Assembly (NCBI RefSeq): GCF_009469595.2
Contig: NZ_SSXV01000022.1
Location: 1-64,000, forward strand
Direction of reading: 5' to 3'
From: Thauera sp. 2A1
GTDB taxonomy: Bacteria; Pseudomonadota; Gammaproteobacteria; Burkholderiales; Rhodocyclaceae
Length of the DNA: 64,000 nt
Below are positions 24,867 through 34,351 of this stretch, one piece after another (the first letter of the stretch is position 1; every line of letters begins with the position of its first letter). The notes under the pieces were generated by a model. The model was not told the origin of the DNA, ran no database searches, and saw nothing but the letters and a program-made list of their open reading frames with translations. Both the position numbers and the translations under genes were made by a program.

Positions 24867-24894
24867 GTACCGATCACGACGACCCGCCCATGCC

Positions 24895-24920
24895 GTCGCC
24901 ACGCGGGACGATGTGGCGAC
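24895..24920 (-). terminator. Possible terminator of the racemase-like gene
   Basis: GTCGCCAC (24895-24902) pairs with GTGGCGAC (24913-24920), 10-base loop, about 50 bases beyond the stop of the minus-strand gene at 24972. No T-tract. Confidence 0.35.
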
Positions 24921-24971
24921 AAGCGCGGCCGTCGAAAAATCGGTACTGCCCGCCGTCCTGCCGGCTTCTAC

Positions 24972-25844
24972 CTACTTGATCAACGCCGCCAACGCCGGGG
25001 ACAGGCCGGCACTTTCGATCCCGGGCCGTGCCTTGCCATCCGCCCTCGCGCGGCCGACATTGTGGGCGAGCAATTCCGCCATCGCAACCGAGATTGCCAC
25101 ATTGTCAATCAGAGGCACGCTCACCCTGTCGGCGATCTGGCGTGGAATCCCGGCCACTGCCGCCCCGCCCAGGATCACGCAATCCGCGCCGTCTTCACGT
25201 GCACAGGTCTCGGACAGTTGCGCAAGCAATGCGAAGGCACGCTGCTGATCCTCGACGATCTCGGCGCCTGTCAGGGGAATGGAGCGGACGGACGCGACCC
25301 GGCTCGACAGGCCCAGATCATCGAAACGCTCCTTGAGCATCTGCACCCAGCGCTCGCCGCCGGTGAGGACCGAGAAGCGTTTGCCGAGCGCTATGGCCGC
25401 CGAGGCGGACGCCTCGAGCATGTCCACGATCGGGAACGGTGCCAGCTCGCGCATCGCCGCCGCTCCCTGGGCGCCAAAACCCGCGAGGATCGCGGCATCG
25501 AAGCAGGCATCGGTGGCAAGCACACGGGCCAGCGCGTCGACTGCGGCATGGCCGGCAATCGCCGCCGTAGCGCGGGTACCGATGTAGCGCGGCCCGAAAG
25601 CTGCCGTGGTCTCGACCACTTCCACGCCGGGCGACGCGGCGCGGCGGACCTCACGGGCGATCAACCTGGTGAAGTCGTCCGAACTATTCGGGTTGACCAC
25701 CAGGATTCGAACAACAGAAGCCTCGCCTTGCACCGCCTCACGTTCGGCTGCCCGCACCGCATGCGGCTGCGCGGGCGCGGAATGGGCTGCAATGGGCGCA
25801 CCGCTCGGGAAGCGGCGCCCGGTATCGGGTGGGGTCGGTCGCAT
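24972..25844 (-). CDS. Asp/Glu/hydantoin racemase family protein lacking both catalytic cysteines
   Basis: 290 residues; residues 1-45 are a disordered extension and 46-290 the racemase fold (VRILVVNPNSSDDFTRLIAREV). In active hydantoin and allantoin racemases a Cys follows each of two strands. Here the positions are Gly122 (ILAGFGAQG) and Gly227 (VILGGAAVAG), exactly 105 residues apart as in the family. Remnants of allantoin genes upstream suggest a former role in ureide metabolism, but without the cysteines racemisation is doubtful. GAGGAG precedes the ATG at 25844; an internal start near residue 37 is possible. Confidence 0.75.
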   Translation of the reverse strand: MRPTPPDTGRRFPSGAPIAAHSAPAQPHAVRAAEREAVQGEASVVRILVVNPNSSDDFTRLIAREVRRAASPGVEVVETTAAFGPRYIGTRATAAIAGHAAVDALARVLATDACFDAAILAGFGAQGAAAMRELAPFPIVDMLEASASAAIALGKRFSVLTGGERWVQMLKERFDDLGLSSRVASVRSIPLTGAEIVEDQQRAFALLAQLSETCAREDGADCVILGGAAVAGIPRQIADRVSVPLIDNVAISVAMAELLAHNVGRARADGKARPGIESAGLSPALAALIK

Positions 25845-25986
25845 TGAGTGTCGTCTCCTCTGATTATCCCGAGGTGATCAAGAAGCGGCGGAACCGGCGG
25901 AGTCGGATGCCCTTGCCCATGACCGTCTCGATGCCCCGAGCGCCATCTTGCTTCGGGGGCGAGAATGCATGCAAAGTGATGTCCCA

Positions 25987-26130
25987 TCACCCACGCGGGC
26001 GCAGTCGCTCGGCCAGCAAGGGGCGTGCGATCCAGTGGCGAGCGACATAGACGCGACGATGCGCCCGCACCACGGCAACGGCGAGCAAAGCCCCAGCACC
26101 GCAGCCGATAGCCGGCGATGGTCGCGGTGC
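25987..26130 (-). pseudogene. Fragment of an allantoinase (puuE) 3' end
   Basis: One minus frame reads RRVYVARHWIARP before a TGA at 25987-25989. The intact PuuE ends RRVDVARHWIEHHP. At DNA level 27 of 31 bases match between 26028-26058 and the 3' part of puuE by my count. Upstream of this the similarity is lost, and no start codon or full domain is present. The left boundary of the fragment is a guess. Confidence 0.45.
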
Positions 26131-26292
26131 GCCAAAACTGCGCCATCGCTGCGGTCAACCTGATCTCCATCGGCCGTCGAAGCGACTCAGCTTGCCAAAA
26201 GTGACCCAGTGCACGGTGGACATCCTCCCAGCCTTCATCGACCCACTGCTCGCCATCCTTCTGGTCGTCTTCCATCTGGTGCGCGACAGACT

Positions 26293-26542
26293 TCAGCCGA
26301 CGACAATACCCCACCAGCGCAGTGTCTGGCGGAAATGCTCCCTGACCGCGCCGGCCGCCACCTCCTCGTTCCCTTCGGCGATTGCATCCATGATCGCAAA
26401 ATGCTCTTCCATCGCCGGCACGATGCGATCGGGCAGCAGCGGACGTGAATGCTGGATGACGGAAATGCGGTCGCGCTTGCGCAGGTCGATCTCGTGCGCG
26501 CTGTCGTTTCGCAGCGCCGCGGCAAGCGCCGCGTGCAGCGCC
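26293..26542 (-). pseudogene. C-terminal fragment of a GntR (FCD) regulator
   Basis: About 82 codons without a start, flanked upstream by an in-frame TAG. The translation contains DLRKRDRISVIQHSRPLLPD, VPAMEEHFAIMDAIAEGNEE and AAGAVREHFRQTLRWWG, the final helices of the FCD ligand-binding domain, where the EH residue binds metal. The DNA-binding half is missing. Such regulators commonly control allantoin or hydantoin genes, in keeping with the neighbouring fragments. Confidence 0.6.
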
Positions 26543-26630
26543 TAGTCAACAGGACGCCATCAAGGTGGCGGCGACACCCATATCCCCATCCGATCTCGGC
26601 AAGAATACAAGACAGGCTGCGAAGAACGGC

Positions 26631-26753
26631 CAGATCCACACCTTCATCGAACAGGTCGCCAAGCCTGAGACGATCACCCACATCCGCTTCAACATATTCC
26701 CCAAAGGCTGCGTCTCGCGCCTGCGCCTGTGGGGCAAGGTCCAGAGCAAGTAA
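26631..26753 (+). pseudogene. C-terminal fragment of allantoicase (alc)
   Basis: The last 39 codons read IHTFIEQVAK, ITHIRFNIFPKG and VSRLRLWGKVQSK before TAA at 26751. Against the intact allantoicase C-terminus 30 of 39 residues match by my count, including the stop position. The rest of the roughly 350-residue protein is missing. The divergence suggests either an old duplication or a separately acquired copy that has been deleted. Confidence 0.8.
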
Positions 26754-26981
26754 GGGAAACGATTCCCGGCCAACGCCTGGCGCCCGGGAACCCGTCTTGC
26801 GTGCCGCCCACCCTAACATCAGAAAGCACGCCAGACCACCCGCTCGCCGCCATGCGCGAGAACAAGCCGCGGTCGCGAAGATACGGAGCTGCTGATCCGC
26901 CCTATCACGGCTTGCGCAGTGCCCCGGGAGCGGCTTGCCCTTAAACTCCGTACGCCACCATTTGCACCAAAGGAGTGCACA

Positions 26982-27497
26982 ATGCTGCTCGGTCTGTCGC
27001 TGTTCTATGTCGGAGCAGTGCTGATTCTCAACGGCTTGTGGATGCTGGGCCGGATCGCAGATCGCGAGATCACGATCATTAACCTGTTCACCGGCGGGCT
27101 GACCTTGCTCATATCGCTCAAGCTCGCTCTCGGCGAGGGCGCCGACGCGGCATCGATCAAGGGCGCGGCGCTGTCCCTGCTGTTCTCATTCACCTACCTC
27201 TGGGTGGCATTCAATCGCCTGACCGGCGCCGACGGCCGTGGCCTGGGGTGGTTCAGCCTCTTCGTCGCCGTCACGGCAATACCGGTTGCGATCGATTCCC
27301 TGCGCATGGCGTCCACGACCTGGGACTGGTGGCTGGGGCTATCGTGGGCCGCATGGGCCGTGCTGTGGCTGCTCTTCTTCGTACTGCTGGCCCTGCAGAA
27401 ACCAATCGCCCGCCTGACCGCCGGCGTCGCCATCAGCCAGGGCATCTTCACCGGTTGGCTGCCTGGCTACCTGCTGCTGACTGGTGCGCTAGCCTGA
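26982..27497 (+). CDS. AmiS/UreI family urea or short-amide channel
   Basis: Inner-membrane protein of 171 residues with six TM helices: LLGLSLFYVGAVLILNGLWMLGRI at the start and SQGIFTGWLPGYLLL at the end, both typical of AmiS/UreI. The family passes urea or short aliphatic amides. AAAGGAG precedes the ATG at 26982. Allantoicase and AllA in this window release urea, so urea movement is a plausible role. No urease genes are in view. Confidence 0.87.
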   Translation: MLLGLSLFYVGAVLILNGLWMLGRIADREITIINLFTGGLTLLISLKLALGEGADAASIKGAALSLLFSFTYLWVAFNRLTGADGRGLGWFSLFVAVTAIPVAIDSLRMASTTWDWWLGLSWAAWAVLWLLFFVLLALQKPIARLTAGVAISQGIFTGWLPGYLLLTGALA

Positions 27498-27534
27498 CTT
27501 CCCGCGCCCCTGAATAATCCGGTCTTTCCTCCCC

Positions 27535-27567
27535 AAGGCCGTGCCGTTCCAGCGAACGCACGGCCTT
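27535..27567 (+). terminator. Terminator after the amiS-like gene
   Basis: AAGGCCGTGC (27535-27544) pairs with GCACGGCCTT (27558-27567) around a 13-base loop, 38 bp after the stop. The stem ends in TT and is preceded by A-rich bases. Confidence 0.6.
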
Positions 27568-27611
27568 GCCACGTACACGGGAGCCGAATCAAAAGAAACA
27601 AATGTTGCGAA

Positions 27612-27631
27612 ATATTGCGTCGCGACAATAT
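27612..27631. promoter_or_regulatory. AT-rich dyad in the promoter region of the second NCS2 permease
   Basis: ATATTG (27612-27617) and CAATAT (27626-27631) flank an 8-bp core containing the palindrome TCGCGA. It lies in the only strongly AT-rich patch of the gap, 252 bp before the ATG. A role as binding site for a purine-responsive regulator is inference. Confidence 0.4.
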
Positions 27632-27882
27632 AAATTTTCTTATTCCAGCTATTAGCCCAGCTCGCGACATCACCAAAGTCGATTCTCCTAGGCTGCGCTC
27701 CAGGTCAGCGCAGCGCGATGCGGGCAAGAGCCGCCGGACAACACTGCAACGGGAAACCCCCAAGCGGACAGAACACAGGGAACCTGCTGCCTGACCCCTT
27801 GCAGAACGCGTTCATTACGACGCGCACCCACCCAGGCCGGATTGGCCAACGAGAGACAATCGAAAGAAGCAAGGAGACACCC

Positions 27883-29382
27883 ATGTCAGAGCACGCACTG
27901 GAAGGCGGCACCCCCGAGGTCCATCCCGTCGACCAGAAACTACCCGGTGGCCGCCTCGCAGCCCTGGGCATGCAGCACGTACTCGTGATGTACGCCGGCG
28001 CGGTCGCAGTGCCGCTGATCGTCGGCCGCGCCCTCAACCTTTCTCCAGAACAGGTGGCGATGCTGATTTCTGCCGACCTGTTCTGCTGCGGTCTGGTGAC
28101 GCTCATCCAGTCGCTGGGTTTCAGCAAGTACTTCGGCATCAAGCTGCCGGTGATGATGGGCGTCACCTTCGCTGCCGTTGGCCCGATGGTGGCAATGGCC
28201 AACGTCCAGGGTGGTCCCGAGGGCGCGCGCGCGATCTTCGGCGCGATCATCGGCGCCGGCATCATCTCCATCTTCATCGCGCCCTTCATGAGCCGGCTGC
28301 TGCGCTTCTTCCCGCCAGTTGTCACCGGCACCATCATCGCGATCATCGGCATCAGCCTGATGCGTGTTGGCGTGGGCTGGGCGCTGGGCGGCCCCGCCAA
28401 CCTGGCGCAGAGCGTTGACGTGCCCAAGCTGGTGCAGATGGTCGACGGGGCAAAGGCCAAGGCGCTCGAGACCGGCGTCGAGCTGACCAAGCTGCCCGGC
28501 CCCATCCCGATGGCCAACAACCCGAACTACGGCGCGCTCGACACCATGGCGGTGGCGGCGTTCGTGCTGGTCGTGATCCTGCTCCTCGTCCGCTATGGCC
28601 GCGGCTTCCTCGCCAACATCGCGGTGCTGCTCGGGATCATCGTCGGCTGCGTCGTCGCGGTGGTGATGGGCAAGATGCATTTCGACAAGGTGGCGAAAGC
28701 GCACTGGTTCGACGTCGTCACACCCTTCGCCTTCGGCATGCCCACCTTCGATCCGGTGATGGTCCTGACCATGACGCTGGTCATGGTGGTGGTGATGATC
28801 GAGTCGGTCGGCATGTTCCTGGCGCTGGGCGAGATCACCGACAAGCGCATTTCCCGTACCGAGCTCGCGGCCGGCCTGCGTACCGACGGCCTGGGCACGC
28901 TGATCGGCGGCATCTTCAACACCTTCCCCTACACCAGCTTCTCGCAGAACGTCGGCCTGGTGGGCGTGACCGGCGTCAAGAGCCGCTGGGTGTGCGTGGC
29001 GGCGGGCGTGATCATGATGGTGCTGGGCATGCTGCCGAAGATGGCCGCGCTGGTCGAATCCGTGCCCACCTTCGTGCTCGGCGGGGCCGGTCTGGTGATG
29101 TTCGGCATGGTGGCGGCGACCGGCGTCCGCATCCTCGCCAACGTCGATTTCCGCGGCAACCGCAACAACCTGTACATCGTCGCGCTGTCGATCGGCTTCG
29201 GCCTGGTGCCGCTGGTTGCGCTGCGCTGGATGCAGCACATGGCGCACAGCCTGCACCCGCTGCTCGAATCCGGAATCCTGCTGACCGCCATCGCCGCTGT
29301 CCTGCTGAACCTGTATTTCAACGGCGGCAAGGAAGACAGGGCCGGCGCCATCGAGGCGGCCAAGGCGGCCGAAGCTCACTGA
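27883..29382 (+). CDS. NCS2 family purine permease (second copy)
   Basis: 499 residues, about 14 TM helices. It shares with the permease at 15931 the segments GGRLAALGMQHVLVMYAGAVAVPLIVG, MIESVGMFLALGEITDK and TFPYTSFSQNVGLVGVTGVKSRWVC, so it belongs to the same xanthine/urate branch. It has a longer loop after residue 160 (about 35 extra residues around VPKLVQMVDGAKAKA). It is followed after 31 bp by a Tsx-like porin gene, so the pair may carry purines or nucleosides across both membranes. Confidence 0.92.
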   Translation: MSEHALEGGTPEVHPVDQKLPGGRLAALGMQHVLVMYAGAVAVPLIVGRALNLSPEQVAMLISADLFCCGLVTLIQSLGFSKYFGIKLPVMMGVTFAAVGPMVAMANVQGGPEGARAIFGAIIGAGIISIFIAPFMSRLLRFFPPVVTGTIIAIIGISLMRVGVGWALGGPANLAQSVDVPKLVQMVDGAKAKALETGVELTKLPGPIPMANNPNYGALDTMAVAAFVLVVILLLVRYGRGFLANIAVLLGIIVGCVVAVVMGKMHFDKVAKAHWFDVVTPFAFGMPTFDPVMVLTMTLVMVVVMIESVGMFLALGEITDKRISRTELAAGLRTDGLGTLIGGIFNTFPYTSFSQNVGLVGVTGVKSRWVCVAAGVIMMVLGMLPKMAALVESVPTFVLGGAGLVMFGMVAATGVRILANVDFRGNRNNLYIVALSIGFGLVPLVALRWMQHMAHSLHPLLESGILLTAIAAVLLNLYFNGGKEDRAGAIEAAKAAEAH

Positions 29383-29413
29383 TCCAAAACCCCAAGCACA
29401 CGGAGACCTCCGC

Positions 29414-30274
29414 ATGAAATCACGACTCACCCCCCTCGCCTTCGCCCTCGCCACGCTTGCCGCGCCCGCCGCCCAGGCCGCGACCTGGAGCGATACCTTC
29501 ATCGGCTACCGCTATAGCGGCGAATTCCGGGAACCGAACAACCGCAACGAAGTCGAGAAGAACGTACTGCAATTCACCCATGCCAGCGGATATTCGATTG
29601 GCCAGAACTTCGTGAACCTCGATGTCCTGCAGTCGGACTCGAAAGACCCCGCCAATCGCAGCAAGGATGGCGCCACCGAGTTTTACCTGACCTACCGCCA
29701 CCAGCTCCATCTCGGCAAGGCATTCGACAGGAACCTCGCGTTCGGACCGGTCAAGGAAGTGGCGCTGACTGCCGGTTTCGACCTCAACAGCAAGAACACC
29801 GAGTTCGCGCCGCGCAAGCGCCTGCTCGTGGTGGGTCCGACGCTGAAGTTTGACGTTCCGGGCTTCCTCGACGTCAGTCTGCTGTACGGCAAGGAGTGGA
29901 ACCACTGCGGCCTGATCGACAGGCTCTGCCCCAACCACGACATTTCCTTCGATCCGCAGTGGATCGTCAGCGTAGCCTGGGGCATCCCGTTCCAGGCCGG
30001 CCCGGTACCGCTGAAATTCCAGGGTTTCCTGAACTACAACAGCGAGAAGGGCAAGGACTACGCCGGCGTGAAGACCGAGGCAGAGACGCTGATGCGCACC
30101 TCGCTGATGGCGGACGTCGGGCAGATGGCGACAGGCAAGAAGAACGTGTTCTTCATGGGGGTGGGTTACGAACTCTGGCTGAACAAGTTCGGCAACCACG
30201 CCTTCGCTAACGGTCGCGAGAAGCCGGGCATCAACACCTACGCCCCGACCTTGCAGATGGAATGGCACTTCTGA
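29414..30274 (+). CDS. Tsx/OmpK-like outer-membrane nucleoside channel
   Basis: 286 residues with a signal peptide (cleavage after AAPAAQA, near 22) and a beta-barrel of alternating strands. It ends in LQMEWHF, with the terminal aromatic that the BAM complex recognises. Features typical of the nucleoside-specific channel family are WSDTFIGYRYSGEFREP at the start and FFMGVGYELWLNKFG near the end. It lies 31 bp downstream of the NCS2 permease on the same strand. Confidence 0.87.
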   Translation: MKSRLTPLAFALATLAAPAAQAATWSDTFIGYRYSGEFREPNNRNEVEKNVLQFTHASGYSIGQNFVNLDVLQSDSKDPANRSKDGATEFYLTYRHQLHLGKAFDRNLAFGPVKEVALTAGFDLNSKNTEFAPRKRLLVVGPTLKFDVPGFLDVSLLYGKEWNHCGLIDRLCPNHDISFDPQWIVSVAWGIPFQAGPVPLKFQGFLNYNSEKGKDYAGVKTEAETLMRTSLMADVGQMATGKKNVFFMGVGYELWLNKFGNHAFANGREKPGINTYAPTLQMEWHF

Positions 30275-30299
30275 TCGCGGCCTGAAGACAACCCGCGCG

Positions 30300-30338
30300 G
30301 CCGGGCCCGCTCCACCCATCGGTGGCAGCAGGCCCGGC
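30300..30338. terminator. Bidirectional terminator between tsx-like and NYN genes
   Basis: GCCGGGCC (30300-30307) pairs with GGCCCGGC (30331-30338), with an inner stem CCACC/GGTGG (30312-30316 with 30321-30325). It is located between two convergent genes ending at 30274 and 30367. Confidence 0.6.
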
Positions 30339-30366
30339 TTGCCCGTTTACATAACGGACAGGACGC

Positions 30367-31857
30367 CTATTCGACGGCGTCGGGAGGCAACTCCTGCTTG
30401 CGCGGCCGCCGGCCGCGGCTGGCCTGCTTGCGCGGCTTCTTTTCAGCCACGGCATCCGCCTCGGCCACTGCAGCCACGACGGCCGGCTGCGGCTCTGACA
30501 CCGGCTCGTGGTGCTGCGCCCTCTCCGCATCGCCGGCGCCCGCACCAGTCGGAGAAACAGTGGCGGCTTCAAGCGTTGGGGCTGTCGTCACGTGGTCAGC
30601 GGCAGTCGCCTCGTCCGCACTCTTGCGTCCACGCTTGCGAGCCGAGCCACCGCGTGGCGTGGCAGATTTGCGCTTCTGTCCGGAGCCACTCTCGGCAGCG
30701 GCCTGCGCGGCAGCCTCCGACGGCATCCCCGCCTCGATCCCTTCGTCGGCTCCCGGTGTTACGGCCTCGGCCCGATGCTCCACCTGGCCCGGCTCCACCT
30801 GGCTTGCAAGGGCTTCGCCCCCCGCGAGCTCGCTCGCCACCGGCTCGCGCGCAACTGACGTCGCCTCGCCGGTCTTGCGACCACGACGGCGGCCCTCCTT
30901 GGCCGGCTTGCGGCCGCCCTCCCGCGGCGCGACATCCACCGTTCCCTCGGCCATCGCCGCCTCAGCATCGCTGTCGGCAAGGACCTCCGCCGTTTCGCCG
31001 GATCCGCGCCCATTCGGCGCGTCGATGCGCACAGCCTCGGTGTGACCGCGTGACACGAAGGTCCGCCCCTTCTCGTCGCGCGTGAAATCGAGCAGGCCAC
31101 GCGCGCGCGCCTCCTCGAGCAGGTTGCCGAAGGCGCGGAAGCCGTAGTACGACTCGCTGAAGTCGGGCTTGCGCCGCTTCATTGCTTCCTTCAGCACCGA
31201 AGCCCAGATCTTGCCGGAGTCGCCGCGTTCGGCATAAAGGGCGTCGAAAGTCTGCACCGCGAACTCGATCGCCTGCGCCTTGCGCGCCTCGACCTCCTCG
31301 CGCCGGCGCTTCTCTTCCTCGGGCGAGCGCTTGGCCGACGCCTGCGTCTCACGCGCCTCCTTGCGCGCATTGCGCTGGCTCTCGCGCACGAGGTCGTCGT
31401 AGAAGATGAACTCGTCGCAATTGGCGATCAGCAGGTCGGAGGTCGACTGCTTCACGCCCACGCCGATCACCTGCTTGGCGTTCTCGCGCAACTTGGAAAC
31501 CAGGGGCGAGAAATCGGAATCGCCACTGATGATGACGAAGGTATCAACATGCGACTTCGTGTAGCACAGGTCGAGCGCGTCGACCACGAGCCGGATGTCG
31601 GCCGAATTCTTGCCGGACTGGCGCACGTGCGGAATCTCGATCAACTCGAAATTGGCTTCGTGCATGGAGGCCTTGAAGCTCTTGTAGCGATCCCAGTCGC
31701 AATACGCCTTCTTGACGACAATGCTACCCTTCAGCAGCAAACGCTCCAGCACGCGCTTGATGTCGAACTTCTCGTAGTTCGCATCGCGCACGCCGAGCGC
31801 GACGTTCTCGAAGTCGCAGAACAGCGCCATGCTGACGCTGTCGGACGATGAGGCCAT
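30367..31857 (-). CDS. NYN domain / OST-HTH (LOTUS) protein with basic low-complexity tail
   Basis: 496 residues. Residues 10-150 are a LabA/DUF88-type NYN (PIN-like) nuclease domain with acidic residues in ALFCDFENV, NSADIRLVVDALD and IISGDSDFSPLV. A charged linker follows, then an OST-HTH domain at about 190-270 (KIWASVLKEAMKRRKPDFSESYYGFRAFGNLLEEARARGLL). The last 220 residues are Ala/Glu/Lys/Arg-rich and end in KKPRKQASRGRRPRKQ-like sequence. It is probably an RNA-binding nuclease. ATG 31857 has GGAG six bases upstream. It follows radA by 49 bp. Confidence 0.87.
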   Translation of the reverse strand: MASSSDSVSMALFCDFENVALGVRDANYEKFDIKRVLERLLLKGSIVVKKAYCDWDRYKSFKASMHEANFELIEIPHVRQSGKNSADIRLVVDALDLCYTKSHVDTFVIISGDSDFSPLVSKLRENAKQVIGVGVKQSTSDLLIANCDEFIFYDDLVRESQRNARKEARETQASAKRSPEEEKRRREEVEARKAQAIEFAVQTFDALYAERGDSGKIWASVLKEAMKRRKPDFSESYYGFRAFGNLLEEARARGLLDFTRDEKGRTFVSRGHTEAVRIDAPNGRGSGETAEVLADSDAEAAMAEGTVDVAPREGGRKPAKEGRRRGRKTGEATSVAREPVASELAGGEALASQVEPGQVEHRAEAVTPGADEGIEAGMPSEAAAQAAAESGSGQKRKSATPRGGSARKRGRKSADEATAADHVTTAPTLEAATVSPTGAGAGDAERAQHHEPVSEPQPAVVAAVAEADAVAEKKPRKQASRGRRPRKQELPPDAVE

Positions 31858-31906
31858 GTTGTTCTCCAATGGGTCCGCGAACGCGTGATGCGTGGCGGAG
31901 AAGTTT

Positions 31907-33276
<1,370 letters not shown>

Positions 33277-33277
<1 letters not shown>

Positions 33278-34203
33278 CAATCCGTCCCGCAGGCTTCCCG
33301 TTCCATTCTCGCCATTTCCTCACAGGCGAAATCGGCGAAGGTGGTGATCAGCCGCGAGCGGAACTTGTCGCGCGGAATGATGACTTCGAGCGGCGTGAAC
33401 ATCTGTGGTTCGAGCGGCACCGCGACCAGCTTGCCCTCGCGCACGTCGCGCCGGATCGCAACGCGCGATGCAATCGCAAAGCCCAGGCCTTCGGCGGCGA
33501 GATGCTTCACCGTAGCGAGGCTGCCCAGCTCCGCGCAGAGCGGAACCTCGCTCATCTGGATCCCGGCGGCGGCGAAGAACTCTTCCGAGAGCTGACGGAT
33601 CGCGTTGCCGCTGTCGCGGTTGATGAAGGGATGGCCGACCAGGTCACCGGCCTTGAGCCGCTCGAAGCGGGCGAGCGGATGGTCCGCGCTGCAGATGACC
33701 ATCAGCTCGTCCTTGGCCGCGCTGCGGCACTCGATCGAGTTCTGGTCGCTGACGATCTCGATCAGGCCGATATCCAGATCCCGCGCCGCCACGCGATCTT
33801 CCGTGAGCTGGGAGTTGCCGACGACGACGCGTGGCACCACCCGGGGAAAGCGGCGCTTGAAGCCTTCCAGCAGGCGCGGCAGCCAGTAGGCGGCAATCGT
33901 CGTGCTGGTGCCGATGTTGAGCGTGCCGGCGAGTTCGTCGGTGAGCTCCGAAACGCGCGACTCGAGCTCCTCCGACAGGCCGAGGATCCGCTCCGCGTAA
34001 GCAAGCACGAGCTCGCCGGCCGCCGTGAGGCTGATCTTGCCATGCCCGCGATCGAGCAGCCGTGTGTCGAAGTGCTCTTCGAGCTGCTTGATCTGGAAAG
34101 TGACCGCCGGCTGCGTCATGAAGAGATGCTCGGCCGCGCGCGTGAACGAGCCGTGCTTCGCCACGGCGTGAAAAACCTGGAGTCTGCGATCTGCCATACG
34201 CAT
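33277..34203 (-). CDS. LysR family transcriptional regulator (CysL/CbbR-like)
   Basis: 308 residues. The helix-turn-helix is SFTRAAEHLFMTQPAVTFQIKQLEEHFDTRLLDR near residues 20-55. The effector domain contains LNIGTSTTIAAYWLPRLLEGFKRRFP and GHPFINRDSGNAIRQL. The look is of the CysL/CbbR subgroup. Its stop overlaps radA, and it is divergent from lplT (149-bp gap). The target is unknown; lplT is a candidate by position. Confidence 0.87.
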
Positions 34204-34351
34204 GATAAGTGTGTTTTATGAACGGAATTAGATCACAAAATCCCGTCGATCTCACCACGACATCGACTCGAAGCCGGCAGCCGCGCCTCACAAGGCGTGC
34301 AGCTTCGTGTTATAAACCGCGCTCCCGATATCGCGACGCTCGACTCACACG

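Larger units (their letters stand above)
25845..26981. other. Decayed region with remnants of an allantoin locus
   Basis: This stretch of more than 1.1 kb has no intact gene. It contains three fragments described separately: an allantoinase 3' end (minus), a GntR C-terminus (minus) and an allantoicase C-terminus (plus). The remainder, 26131-26292 and 26754-26981, has no recognisable coding content except the amiS upstream region. Confidence 0.6.
27498..27882. other. Intergenic region before the second NCS2 permease
   Basis: This 385-bp gap holds the amiS terminator hairpin (27535-27567), an AT-rich patch with a dyad at 27612-27631, and a long leader of 250 bases up to the permease ATG at 27883. 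An open frame from 27718 joins the permease in frame, but its codon pattern and the AAGGAG at about 27871 argue for the start at 27883. Confidence 0.55.

Noticed and set aside
26754..26767. Small hairpin GGGAA-ACGA-TTCCC after the allantoicase relic
   Set aside because: A 5-bp stem is too short to call a terminator or element.
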